Positions 13,205 to 24,660 of a stretch of DNA of 64,000 bases are shown here, one piece after another; position 1 is the first letter of the stretch; every line of letters begins with the position of its first letter. A program made the translations under genes and the position numbers. Below the pieces are notes generated by a model. That model made no database searches, was not told the origin of the DNA, and was given only the letters and a program-made list of their open reading frames with translations. Origin of the DNA: Brachycybe producta. Lineage: Eukaryota > Arthropoda > Diplopoda > Playtdesmida > Andrognathidae. The stretch is from positions 1,675,001 to 1,739,000 of the forward strand of contig JAUPFP010000013.1 of the NCBI GenBank assembly GCA_036925085.1, in the 5' to 3' direction.

Positions 13205-15770
13205 TCCCTTTCAACTCCTTGAAGAAAAAGAAAAAAGTCTAAACTGGCTAAATATACACTTTTCAAGGTGCCCTGAGTTTACACAATTTCAGCGTATAGT
13301 TCACTCGAATCCCACCTTTCATACCTCACCTTCATGTGACCAGGGGCACATGGGGTTATTTTTTTGGTTTGAAATTTCAATCTTGTTTTCTTCCCCCTAA
13401 CTTCTTCCACTTGTAATGATTTCATACACACGTTGAAAAATGTGGCTCTTCATTCCTTTATTCCCATTATTCCCCCTCCCTTTTTAATACACAGGTGGTT
13501 TTCTTGTTGTTATTGTGTTACACCTGTAGAGAGAATACAATAAATGTTTTACACTTGGCGTCAAAAAGTAGTATTCATATGATAGAAACGGGATTTATTA
13601 AAAAAAATAACCGTTGATTTTTTTAAAAAAAGTCAGGTGGTTTTGTGTCCAACTTAACCCTTTTCGGAAACTGTTTAAAAAGTCATAAACCTTCAGTTTC
13701 AAACCGGACATTGTAGGATAAAAGTTGTGGGTAATAGTCTTAAAAAAAATTTATTATTAAATAGTTAAAAACTTTAAATGGTGTTTTAGGTTAATGTTTA
13801 TTGTTGTTGTTGTTGTTTTTTCCTTTAATAAATAAATTAGTTACCATATTATAAATTGGGTAACATTTTCGCATGTAGTGGTTTTGGTCAGGGCCGGAAT
13901 AGGTTTAGAAATTCTTTATTTTTTTCTTAAGTGGTAATTCAAGTGTCTCTAAAATATTTATGAAATCCACGTTTGGGTGTAATAAAGCCGGCTTAATTAC
14001 AATAAAATTAAAAGTATAATGGTGTTGAGCCACAGTTTTTTTGTTTTTCTTGAATTTTTTTTTAACCTGTTTAACGATTATAAAGTGTTAGTTTTTTTAA
14101 AAAAAATGATTTATTTCATTAAGAAAATGGATGAAATTATTCTGTTTTTATACGAAATGTTTATTTATATATGTCTACATACAAACACATAATTATTTTA
14201 TTTAATTTTTTAGATGTTTTTTTTTGTTATTCTAAACGAAATAACCAAAACAGAATTTAAAAAGCCGCCGTGTTTTTTTTTTAATTTTCATTTTTATGAA
14301 TTGAGATTAATAAATGACTTAGTAAAAGGCGACAATAATATAGATTATTTATTTATATATAGACAATAAAAACGATGTTAAAATGAGATAAAAATACAAT
14401 GAATATTTATAAAAACCAAACGTCTTTTTAACCAACACACCTAAAGTGTTCATAAATGTTTTTGCATGATATGAATGTAAAACTATTATGGTCTACATAT
14501 TTTATTCCAATGATGGAAATTGGCTAAATTTAGTAAAAGGTAGTGAATGGTTATAGTAATAGTTTTGGTAGCCAAAATAATTCGAAAAGAGGCGTCCTTC
14601 ACACAAAAAAGTGGCTCTTTTCCAGGATAGAATTAGCCTTTATGACGCCAATAACAGATCATTTGAAAATAGTTGAAAAAGAAGAAATAGATTCAACAGT
14701 AAAAAAAATATAAGGAAAAACGCTTTAAATTGTGGCAAATTGTAGTAAAAAAAAATGTTTATATTGGTGGGGGGGAGGGGGTGAATTTTCTACTTAGATC
14801 TATTGATAACCGCTTTATATGTTACTGTTACAGGGCCACCAAAGTGAAAAATCAGTTATTTTGCACAGTTAACAATTTCCTATTGAAATTTCACAAATTT
14901 ATATTTATTCAATATGCAGAATGTTAAAAGAAAAATATTATTATTATTGTTTTAGTCATTTTATACATTGTACAAAACGCTATTATTTATAGTTTTGGTC
15001 GTTTTCTAGATTGCCTGGTAATTGTGCAGAATAACAGCTTTCCCATTTTGCCGGTAAAACAATACATTTAAAACAATTTGATGACAAATTTTCACAATGA
15101 GAGTAGGGATGTAATTAAAGAAGGATCTTCCCTATAGAATTTCTCAACAATTTAATTTACAGCACTTGAAAAAATGTAGTTAAATTTTCATACTATTTGG
15201 TAAAATCATATTTCTATACATACTTTGTAGTATATTTATTTGTTCATTATGTATACGCTCGTATTAAGCTTATACTGTATATATTTTCAATAGTTGATTT
15301 TTCTGTCAAGAAAACTATTTATTGATCCTCTTCAATTTTTTTTTTATAAAAGGGGTTGTTGCCTTTCTTTTTTATGGTTGTTGCTGAATTAAATACAACA
15401 TAAAAGTAGGCTGTATAAGTAAAATCTCCTGAGGATAATCATATGTTAAAACTATAGATGGTCAAGAATTGGTGTGATGGTCAGTCAAATTCAGTACAGG
15501 GTTCGTTTAACTGTGCCACTTGTAATTTCATTTGGTTTGATATAGATTATTTTTTAGTTGATCTGTTTTTTTTTTAAAAAAAAACTCCATTTCAATATTA
15601 AAAAAGGTCATAGTTGAACAAACACACACGTTTATCTTATAACCAAAGTGTAGGCTATAATCACCCAGTGTATAGTTTCTCTAGTTAGTATACAGAACCA
15701 TCATTTGGATAATAAAAATGTGTATAAAATTTCATAGTTTAGGAAAAATTTGAAAAATGCATTTTAACAT
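12700..15770. other. AT-rich intergenic DNA with a (CT)n tract
   Basis: Holds a pure CT microsatellite at about 13155-13201 and a (GTT)n stretch near 13800. No coding exon, RNA gene or inverted-repeat element could be supported. Confidence 0.55.
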
Positions 15771-15794
15771 AAAACCAGGTGTCAAAGACAACTT

Positions 15795-16565
15795 CATCCA
15801 AAGTTGTTCGCCTAAACGACAGTTCATCTAAACAATTATGCATATAAACCAAATATTCTAGAAGTTGTTTCAACTAAATGACAATACTGCTAAATTTGTT
15901 CACCTAATTGGACATTATCCTAAAGCCTGGTTTACACGGGTAGAGTTTTTTTTGTAGAGTACTGAGTAGAGTAGAGCAACTCTACCCGTAGAAACCCGGC
16001 AAAAATCGCAGTAGAGTAGAGTTTGCAGTAGAGTACTTACTGGTTTGCTGGTAGAGTAGAGTACTATCGCACATGTGGCAAAGTAGCTCTACTCTACTTA
16101 CCCCCTCCACCTCGAAACACTCTACTAGCCTCGCCACTATACCCGTGTAGACTCGACTTTCTTCAGTAGAGTAGAGTGACTGGTAGAGTTCAATCTACTC
16201 TCCTCGCTACTCTATTCTACTAAAAACTCTACCCGTGTAAACCAGGCTTTAAGGATGTTCTAAAGAACATAATTGTTAATAATTGCTTACTGTGATATAA
16301 CTAAATGCTAAACTTGCTAAACTCACCAAATTTGATGTTTCATGTCAAATTATATTAATTTAGGACTAGCTTTGACTAAATTTTTGTTAGCAATCATAAA
16401 GAATACCAATACCACCCTAGTACCTTTTTTATCTAGTTCTATGCTGAAATAATTTTAACCTAAAATAAAATCGGCTTTGTTACTATTTCGCCTAAACATT
16501 TTTTCTTTTTCTAAATCATTTCACCTAAAAATACATTTTGTCTGAAGTAATTTTGATATAAACTT
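15795..16565. repeat. Degenerate CCTAAA-type short-period repeat
   Basis: Loose repeats of TTCgCCTAAA-like words (for example TTCGCCTAAACGAC, TTCATCTAAAC, TTCAACTAAATGAC, TTCACCTAATTGGAC and, beyond the inserted palindrome, TTTCGCCTAAAC and TTTCACCTAAAAA). Spacing is irregular, about 16-25 bp. The palindromic element at 15922-16250 interrupts it. Confidence 0.5.
15922..16250. mobile_element. Highly palindromic GTAGAGTA-rich foldback element
   Basis: The ends form a perfect 28-bp inverted repeat beginning AAAGCCTGGTTTACACGGGT and continuing AGAGTTTT. The interior is dominated by GTAGAGTA on one arm and its complement TACTCTAC on the other, so nearly the whole 329 bp can pair. GC content is well above the flanks. 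No open frame or clear target duplication. Confidence 0.75.
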
Positions 16566-16569
16566 ATAA

Positions 16570-17556
16570 AACCTTATCATCTAGATTGACTTATTGTTTT
16601 AGGCATTGTGTACTGTGCCTAATATACTATACTGTGTGAAATTACTACCGAATTAAATTTAGCGAAAATGACGGTTTTTCCACTTTATTGCAAATAACAT
16701 ACACGGTGCACACTAACTACATGAGAGAAACGGAACACTTTTGATTGTACGTTCACTTTGTAAAGTGTAAACATCATTTCTGGAGATTTTTCTCGTGTAC
16801 AAATTACATAGTTACACACTTTTTTTTCAGAATACCCTTCATTGTGTCCTACACACACACACACACACACCCTCTTCTCTTTTTCTTATATTCTATACAA
16901 GAATAATGGTGTTTGTAGAGTTTTAGTTTAACAAAAAGAAAAAGAAGAAAACCCAGAAAAAATTTGTCTTTTGATTCTCTTCTTGTTAACAAATAAAATA
17001 TTACAAGTGTCAATGACCCAAATATTAATTTAAATACAAAGAAAATTATATAAAAATATTTTTTTTTTTAGTTTTATTATTTTATGTATATATATATATA
17101 TATACACACACCGGTATTTAAAACCTTTTGTTGTTGTTGTTGCTACTATGTTTATAAGATGGTAAAAGTGAATTTTAATGTATTCATTGCCACGTTCAGA
17201 AGAAGTAACAAGTTACAGGTTGGACTTGAAAGATGGGAGTGGAGAAAAAATTGAGAAGGATTTCAGGAGCAATGAACCATTAAAAATTGTTATAAGTTTT
17301 CTTGGTAAAAACTTTAGGTATTATAAATATGTGGAAAAAAAAAAGACAGAAGAATCTGAAATTCTTGACGTCATGTAGAGAAAATTTTGATTATTTTTTT
17401 TTTTAGGAAAGAAGGAAGGATTTTTAAGAGTGGTTCTAAGGTGGTGGTGGTTCACTGGGTTCAAATATAAGAAAGGAAATCAATTTTTTTTACACACAAA
17501 CACACACATGGTCATATAAATAGATATTTCATATTATTTCGTATATAATAAGTTCT
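16570..17556. other. Intergenic DNA with (CA)n and (TA)n microsatellites
   Basis: Includes an (AC)n tract at about 16853-16870 and (TA)n at about 17083-17104. No gene recognised. Confidence 0.5.
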
Positions 17557-17579
17557 TCAAGTGGTTAGAAAACACTTAC

Positions 17580-17802
17580 CAACTTCATACCAATCGTGAT
17601 GGTCTTCTGTGGTTGTTTGATAGTGGTCATTTTCAGCTGCGGTTGTCTCTAACTCAGAAGATGTTTCGATTAGATCATTGTTTTCAATGTCCACAAATTC
17701 AGTACTGTCTGATGTGTCAGTTGATGTATTTTTTCTATCTTTCATTTTTGTTTTCTTAGTATTTTTTTTGATGAAATTAAAATACAAATTAGTTTGATTC
17801 AT
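17580..17802 (-). CDS. Possible first coding exon of an unrecognised gene
   Basis: An open frame starting at 17802 encodes about 74 residues, rich in Asn, Thr, Ser, Asp and Glu (for example KNTSTDTSDSTEFVDIENND). It runs into a strong splice donor, G|GTAAGTG, ending the exon at 17580 in phase 1. The next 400 bp upstream on this strand are richer in GC than the surroundings, include a long open frame (17799-18218) and a TGACGTCA palindrome at 18128, and could be promoter or 5' UTR. I found no convincing second exon; it may lie beyond the window. I do not recognise the protein, and chance is possible. Confidence 0.35.
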
Positions 17803-18340
17803 TCATTAAAAAAAATTAACAACACATGGTAGTTTTTCCATTGAAGAGCTGTTTTGTTTGTGCTAAAATTGTGCAATGTGCAAAACGAAAGGTAGTTCCT
17901 TGGTGTGGTGCTGGCTGGTTTTGAAATATGAAAACTTTGTTGTGTTTTGAATGGTGAATAATAGTACTTAGAAATAACTCTGCTATAGACGGTTGAAGCC
18001 AACACTTGAACTGTTGTTAAAAAAAAACGACGACTTGAAGCAAAGTGGTTTTGATGCAACACTGACCAACTTATTTTTGAAAGTATGGGGTGGTGGTATT
18101 TCTGATGCCTGAAGGCGGGTGGATTGATGACGTCAAACCTGTTTGACTTAACAACTGCTCTTCCTGTGGAACAGATGGCTTCAAGGTCTACTAGCTTTTG
18201 GCTCTTTTTAATGTGCAAAAACCTTATTGAGAAAAAAAAAAGTGTTACCCAGACAAACTATTATAAAGGAGTTGTTTTCTTGTTATTCACTGAGAAAAAA
18301 GTGTCCAGACAACACTTGCGACACAGTTAATTTCGAAATA
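17803..18340 (-). promoter_or_regulatory. Candidate promoter/5' UTR region
   Basis: A GC-richer island upstream of the possible exon at 17580-17802, with a CRE-like palindrome TGACGTCA at 18128-18135. The minus-strand open frame of 139 codons (17799-18218) has no recognisable domain and a composition (Ser, His, Lys, Thr) I would not expect from a conserved protein. I read it as untranslated leader or chance. Confidence 0.25.
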
Positions 18341-18639
18341 AGTCTTCGTGTTGTCCCATTTTTTTTTAATTTTAAAAGTTAACTTTGATCATTTAATGTC
18401 TGCGTTAGGTTGAGAGCTGCCATCTACTAGCGATTGATAGCATTATTTAGAGGACACCCTGAATGTTAGCAATCACTGGTAACTTTCATTCTTCTGATGG
18501 AAAATCATCAATTGTCATCATTGAATTTTTGCATACAGAATAGTGCAGGCATTGGATTTCAGGCTAAACCACTAGGCGTTTAACGAGGCCTGCAAAACAT
18601 ACAGTCCATAATTAATTTTGGAAATAATTTTATAATTTT

Positions 18640-18860
18640 ATTTATAATTTTAAAAATAAATGATTTTTAAGTTGCATCATTTTCAAACTTGCATAAGAAT
18701 TTTATATTGAAAAATATCAACATGAAAATATGCTTAATATATAGAGCTACCTGTCTAGTTTTTAAAACTTTCCAAATTTCTCTTAAATTTACTCCTGATG
18801 GCCAGAAAAACCAAAAGTTCAATGAATGGTTTACACTTTAAAACTACCTTAAACGACTTT
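18640..18860. mobile_element. Foldback MITE family F1, half copy
   Basis: Corresponds to the right arm of the family: AAATATCAACATGAAAATAT, GAGCTACCTGTCTAGTTTTT and TTTACACTTTAAAACTACCT. The left arm is not recognisable. Confidence 0.6.
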
Positions 18861-18981
18861 CGAACAAGTATAAAACAAAAGTAATTCTAAATGTAGTTTT
18901 AACTTTTAACTACTTTCATCATAAACCACTCCAGTTTTTAAGACATTCTTATTCACTTTATCTTTCCTACACTTTAAGGCG

Positions 18982-19129
18982 AAACAAAATTATGCTTTTT
19001 TTTTCAATCAAAAAGACTGATTAGAGGCTAGTTTTTTCTTACAAAGGTAATCATTACTTTAAAAAGTTCTAATAGATTTTAGCCTCTGAAGAGTCTTTTT
19101 GATTGAAAAACGCATAATTATTTTTTGTC
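18982..19129. mobile_element. Small foldback MITE (~148 bp)
   Basis: The arms pair over about 45 bp: TTCAATCAAAAAGACTGATT then AGAGGCTA on the left, and TAGCCTCTGAAGAGTCTTTT then TGATTGAA on the right, with a short AT-rich loop. It ends about 60 bp from the DRG2 polyadenylation signal. Confidence 0.75.
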
Positions 19130-19190
19130 TTATTATAAATATAATAAGTATTAATTAAAGGCCAGAAATAATAGAAGAAAAGGAACAATT

Positions 19191-19196
19191 TTTATT
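19191..19196 (-). terminator. Polyadenylation signal of the DRG2 locus
   Basis: AATAAA on the minus strand, 63 nt beyond the DRG2 stop codon, in the expected position. Confidence 0.55.
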
Positions 19197-19258
19197 TAAC
19201 ATTTTTCAAAACATCTGAAGTGAAGTTACAAAGTTTTAATGAAATCAACCTGACTTAA

Positions 19259-21164
19259 TCACTTTTTAACAATTTGAATAATGTCTTCGTGTTGCATAAT
19301 GTGTTCAAGCCCAACTCTCTGAGCACTGTACTTGGTGCTCGTACCCTTGAAATGAAAAACGAATCGTACCGATTGTTTTAGAAACTTATAGCAGTATTCT
19401 AAAATGTTACTTAAGACAAAGCACAACTTAAAAACAAAGCTAAACTTAAAAAAACTCCACATAAACTTACTACAGAGAGTTTTGTATTGTCATTGTTTAA
19501 GCTTAACTTTATTTTAAGCAACGTTTTTGAACATGATGGTTAGTTCAATCAACAAAACACATTTTGAAAAAATTCTCACCCAAACGAGAGCATATTTGAA
19601 GACGTTGACGATTGTTCGATGAAACGAATGACACTAGAACATAACACAAGACATTTATTGAATGAAAAAACTTTGGTTTCTTAGGTGCGAGTCCTCGTTT
19701 AGTTATATAAAATGTACAACATGTTCAACAGATGATCCTCTTCTAAGAATGAGGCCGCCATCGAAATCTGGTGTATCACCCTGCTTTTTCGTGTAAACAC
19801 GAATGAGAGCCAAATAATCCCAAACTCTTTCTAACAAGTAATCCAGGTTCAGTTTCATGTTACAGCTACAAAATGAGGAATACATCAGTTAGTTCACTTT
19901 TCTCAGATTTACACAAAGCAAAATCTGGTTGCGTTTGAACTTTATTCGAAAAAAAAAAATTATGGTAATTATTGTGGAAAACGCCAACACACATTATATG
20001 TTTAATCAGACTTTTCTGGAGAAGTCTGAGCAAAATCATAAAAAATCAGGGCTTCCGTTTTCCGTGGGATCGAGATCTAGTTACGATGTGAAACTATTAA
20101 CGGACAAGGGCTAAAACACTGAAGTAGTAGCAGCTTACAATTTCGACTTCCAACAGAGGTTATTTTTTTTTAAATAACACCCACCTTATAACCATATTGT
20201 CCGGTTCGTGAGCTATCCTATCCACTTCTTCCAACGGAATCTGATCGATTTTATTGTAAACCTTAAACATTTAATAAGAGAACAGGTTTTTTTTCTTAGA
20301 ATGACAAAAACCCCCTAGGAAATAGGTTAAATTTTGTGTGCGTACATAAAGGCACGGAAGATAAACACGGTTTCCTGTAACAACGTTGATGAATTCATCG
20401 GCCGAACAATCTTCTCTGAACAGAACTTCGCAATTAAACAGTTCTTTGAGAAACATTTAATTAAGGATTTAAATTTGTAACTTATTAGCCATTTAAGAAG
20501 GATAATAAGAAGGATACTGTATTCATGCAGAACCATCTGAATTAACTTCTCGTCACATTTCGTAAGCGGACAAGTAGAATTGAAAGCGATCCGACCACCT
20601 TACTTCACCTAGATAGAGATATAAATAACGAACAAATTAAAATTTCATATTTTAAGATATGATTTCGTTATAATAATAGTGAATAAATTTCATACTTTGA
20701 AGTAAATGTTCGGTTTTTGTTTGTTTAATCTAATTCCGACTGATTCTTATTCTTTTTCCAGTAAGTCTCTATAACGAAACGAAGAAAAAAATGACAGGAT
20801 CATATTTAACTCCGGTAAGACATCATTTTTTATACTTTTTTCTACCTTTGAACGTTTCCTTTTGTCGAATCTAACATCATAATGACCAGATCAGCTGTCC
20901 TGGCCACTGCTATCACTTGTCTTCCTCGTCCCTTTCCTATTAAAATCATGATAAAATTAGTACACACACGATAGATATCTCAATCGATGTTTCTCTTGTT
21001 ATGTGGCGAGAACCTTGAGAAGCTCCTTCAATGATTCCCGGTAGATCTAGTAACTGTATGTTAGCTCTTTCGTACTCGATGACACCCGGAATGCAAGTGA
21101 GTGTCGTGAATTCGTACGATGCCGATTCGCTGTGTGTTGACGTCAATGTATTCAAAAGAGTAGA
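19259..21164 (-). pseudogene. DRG2: DRG2-type GTPase locus, 5'-truncated with two in-frame stops
   Basis: Nine exons match developmentally regulated GTP-binding protein 2, a ribosome-associated Obg-family GTPase: 21014-21164, 20846-20936, 20696-20768, 20518-20608, 20346-20443, 20185-20261, 19718-19865, 19580-19633 and 19259-19345. All introns are GT-AG and phases agree. Visible landmarks are [35 protein letters not shown] (G3), VLFREDCSADEF, NKID (G4), SCNMKLNLDYLL (G5) and the C-terminal TGS domain ending EDIIQIVKK. Coding remnants cover about 289 residues against ~364 in the family. Two codons are TAA: 20747-20749, where LLEKELESVG is expected, and 20600-20602, just before GGRIAFN. Exons for the first ~75 residues, including the GFPSVGK P-loop, are absent between 21164 and COQ3. 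A duplicated (intron-bearing) or recently dead copy is likeliest; assembly error is possible. Confidence 0.85.
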
Positions 21165-22842
21165 CTTTAAGAAAACAAACCACATTACATGTGAATTTCA
21201 CACTTGTCATATTTAGTATTCACCTTATTTTAACACAGGAAAAAACTTTTTTATTACATGAAGAAAACTGCAGTTTTTTTTTCAGGTTCTCTTTATGTTT
21301 ATGTAAATTTCTTGCAGTTTTCTGCAAATTTATTGGGCTTAATTACAAGATTTTTATTGAATTTTTTTATGCATATTTTCTGCAATTTACTGTGCATTTA
21401 TTTGATGTTTACTGTGGTTTTATTGAATTTTACCCAAATTTTGGAGCATATTATTTAATAATTTACTTCAAATGTATTTTAAGGTTTTTATGCAGATCCA
21501 TTTATTGTAAATACAGTAAAATGTTGATTACTGAAACTAATGTCTGACATGCATAGTTTCGATAATTAAAACTTCATATAATGGAAAGTGGAGAAAAGTA
21601 AGAAAAAGCCGATTGCAAAGAAATTTTTTTTTACTTTACTGAGTTTGGCATTAGATGGCAGCACTATAGCAGCAACTGTATTAAGTATGGTAACGCGTTG
21701 TACTTATGTTCAAGGTTATGATGGGCATTTTGGGGATTTGTATTTATTTGTTAAAATTAAAATCGTTAATTTATTAACTTCTATTGACCTTTATTGGGTT
21801 AAATTTCGTTGTAAACAAATTAATTGAAAATTTAACTTTTTTAAAATTCCAAAAAAAAAACAAAGGATTTTTAAAAACTTTTTTCTTAAAAAAGTTTTTG
21901 GTAAATTTTAGTTTATAAATGATTACATAATGAAACAACAAAAATGAAATTTTAAAACTTTTCTTAAAAAAACAGTTTAGTTTAAAAAACAAACAAATAA
22001 AAATTAGCTTTTTAAAATCACTGAAGTAGTTGACTAGCTGAGAATTTTTAACAAATATAATTATTTAAATTTAGGATAGTTTCTTGTAATTCAATTTTAG
22101 TTTTGAATGTTTCTCAAGTCGTTTCAAGATTTAGATTTTTGCCTCTTTTTTTTTCTAAGAAAAAAATGCAACTTTTTATTTTAGTTTTCGTCAGCATTTT
22201 GTGTATAGTATTTCGTCGTCAATATATGGACTTTTTAATACTTTTCGTGACTATAATTGTCGGAACTTTCTTAACCCACTTCTTGAACATTTTGAAAATG
22301 GAAATGTACTGATATTTGCTGAAATTTATCGTCATTTCTTTTGAGACTTATTTGTGGAACTTTTGGGCTATTTTTTTGTACTTCTCAATTCTGAGACCTT
22401 TTCATACTTAATTTTTTTGTACCCTTCCTTCGATGTCTCTACTTCAAGAAATCCACTTTAGAGAAACTACTCAAAATAACCTCGCATCATATCAAAACAG
22501 TAAATCATATATTTTTATTTGACAACAAAATAAGTATTTTCACACAAAAAATTACTAAAATTATAATCGGCTGGCATATTGACATTTCATGTCCAGTTTA
22601 CTATCTAGCGATGTCTTTTGACATATATGCATATTATTTTCAAAAATATATGTACATATGATAGATTTGCGCATATAAAGCATAGAAATAAATCATATGT
22701 ACACATAGCAAATACCATAACAAGAGGTAGATGTCGGCTATAAATGGGCAGAACGATCCATGCCCAAATTAGAATTCAAACCTGGAACTAACTTCGTTGT
22801 TTGGACAGATGAGTGTTGCATAGTTTGCTCAGATAGATATTT
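21165..22842. other. Spacer between COQ3 and the DRG2 locus
   Basis: AT-rich. I searched the minus strand by eye for the missing DRG2 exons (P-loop GFPSVGK and the DVMKSGDAR segment) and found none. A TACAGTAAAATGTTGATTAC block near 21516 resembles one end of a pogo/Tigger-type element, partner not found. The COQ3 3' UTR occupies the right-hand part, with a possible AATAAA at 22514-22519 (minus). Confidence 0.6.
22514..22519 (-). terminator. Possible COQ3 polyadenylation signal
   Basis: AATAAA on the minus strand, 324 nt beyond the COQ3 stop codon. It is one of several AT-rich options, so the choice is tentative. Confidence 0.3.
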
Positions 22843-24275
22843 TTATTTCTTGATAGCATGCATAATGTAACTTATGTTTACAGTTTTGATATAGTTCCAC
22901 TCGTAATTTGGCATCAGACACATTCCTTGAAGTAATCTCATTTGACAACCACCTAAAATTCAAAATTCAATAAAATTACGAGTATAGTACTTTCATATGA
23001 ATTAAAAGAGTAACTAAAACTCACTTTGAACGAGATATTTCTCGAGATCTTGATGTGGCATCAAAAGGTCGTAACGATGAGTTCCTTTGGGACAGACACG
23101 AACAATGTTTTCGGCAAGAAACAACATAACGAACCAAGCTGCCCACGTTTGATTGATCGTAGTGTAAAACAATGATCCACCGCTCTACAAGAAAATTTAG
23201 TAAAATACTATGTATTATAAAATATGATCGAGAGACCCCAAGGAAGGAAGCACCTTAACACTTTTGACACACTGTTCCACGAAAAATGGTTTGTTTTCGA
23301 CGTGTTCGATAACTTCAGAACAAACTACGGCATCATAATGATCTACGTGTTCCTTGACGTGATCTTCAATTGTTGTGTTGATGTAATTCGGAACCAGGTT
23401 TAAGGATTTACTTTGAGCAGCGTGCTCTTTAGCTACCGATATCATTTCTCCGGATGCATCGATTCCGGTTACTTCTGCTCCAATCCTTGCCAGCCCCTGA
23501 AAAAACCCACTCACATAATGAATTTTACTGTTACAGTGAAAAATAATTTCATTGTATCGAAACAACCAAATATTATTTAGTTTCTTTTTCAGTTAATCAG
23601 TTGCCTCTTAATACTGACCTCGCTGTAGATTCCAGCTCCACAGCCAACGTCTAGGATCTTGAATCCTTTGAGTGGTTGTGGATCATTCTGAAAGTTCGGT
23701 GAAGGGGTTCCTCTCGTAGTTAAGATTCCATCTCGAGCCAATGGAACTCTGATTTTATTTAGATTATGAAGAGGTTTCGCGGGCCCGTTATCGTCCCACC
23801 ATTCTTTACTATAGTCTTCAAATTTTGTAACTTCACCTTTTATTACTGTTGATTTATCATTAGAAAGAAATCTGTATGGAAAGAAATAAAAATTTGAGTT
23901 TTTAGGAATTAGTAAATATATATGGTGCATTGCAAGAACAAACTACAAGTGTCTCGTAGCATGAGTGCGTTTAATGTTTTTTTCAAATGCACCCCTAATT
24001 CATGAAAGCAAGTAGGTATAATTTCAACTTGAACTCTCACAGCAGGGTGTTCATGAATACTTAATAAAATAGAGGTTTTTTATATTTGAATCATGTTCAT
24101 TGGAAGTTCAATTTGAAAGGTTAGGCTACATAAATGAAGTTTGAACATATAAACAAAAATAAAAACATTTAAAGTTAGTTTACAAATATGAAGGTAATTG
24201 TTACCTAAATAAAGAACATCTGTTTAGTGTGCTATTAGCATGTCGCATCAAAAGTTTTGAAAAGTTTAGATTCAT
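22843..24275 (-). CDS. COQ3: Ubiquinone biosynthesis O-methyltransferase, mitochondrial
   Basis: COQ3 performs both O-methylation steps of ubiquinone (coenzyme Q) synthesis, using S-adenosylmethionine, in the mitochondrial matrix-side CoQ complex. Five exons: 24205-24275, 23619-23871, 23254-23496, 23025-23184 and 22843-22952, all with GT-AG introns and consistent phase, giving 278 residues. The N-terminus (MNLNFSKLLMRHANSTLNRC) is basic and lacks acidic residues, as expected for a mitochondrial presequence. Family marks follow: WWDDNGPAKPLHNLNKIRVP (48-67), SAM motif ILDVGCGAG (96-104), GIDAS (119-123), SEVIEHV (168-174) and GGSLFYTTIN (191-200). The C-terminus NISYIMHAIKK fits the family end. 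Start chosen at 24275 because it is the first ATG of the exon that splices in frame. Introns 3 and 4 are only 69 and 72 bp. It looks intact. Confidence 0.95.
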
Positions 24276-24570
24276 TTCGAGAATTTGCAAAAGGAAACAA
24301 CTGTTATACTATGTCGTATCTTGTAGTAGCTTCTTCCATGTAAAATCTATAAAGTAGAAGCTTACATATAAGGTTAACAACATTGTGAAGCAGATAACAA
24401 ATGCAAAGTGTAAAACCAAGGTTAATACAGAGCATACAAGGTTAACTTATAGATAGGAAGTGAATTACACAGGGCCACGCAGCACCCTTGGATACAACAT
24501 ATTCATTGTAAACTTTATTGGAAATCGTAGTTTAATATTTTACTACAATATTTTCTACCAAGATAAATAT
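24276..24570 (-). promoter_or_regulatory. COQ3 upstream region
   Basis: The ~300 bp before the COQ3 start hold the likely promoter and 5' UTR. No TATA box or other recognised site stands out. Confidence 0.3.
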
Positions 24571-24660
24571 ATACAGGTAGCTCAACTAAGAACTCTCTGC
24601 CTATGTAGTGTTTTGTGCCAGGGCTGAGTGTCGCCAATAGATCGCGTCACGTGTACTAAG
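24570..24660 (+). repeat. Dispersed repeat family X, fragment
   Basis: Shares the end of the family seen at 6950-7230: TAGCTCAACTAAGAACTC, TTTTGTGCCAGGGCTGAGTG and GCCAATAGATCGCGTC. Only about 90 bp are recognisable. Confidence 0.55.

Noticed and set aside
17799-18218. 139-codon minus-strand frame as a protein gene
   Set aside because: No domain, unusual composition, and it lies where a 5' UTR for the downstream exon would be. Kept only as a possible promoter/leader region.
19259-21164. Reassigned TAA codon to explain the DRG2 stops
   Set aside because: COQ3, the kinase and both peptides use TAA as their natural ends and have no internal TAA, so the standard code applies.
21191-21547. 118-codon Phe/Leu/Tyr-rich frame and its neighbours
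   Set aside because: Composition follows the T-rich DNA; overlapping frames are equally open, and no signal, anchor or domain pattern is convincing.
22735-22800. tRNA-like stretch (GAATTCAAACCTGGAACT)
   Set aside because: It lacks a foldable acceptor stem and a matching A box, and lies within the COQ3 3' UTR. No confident tRNA was found anywhere.
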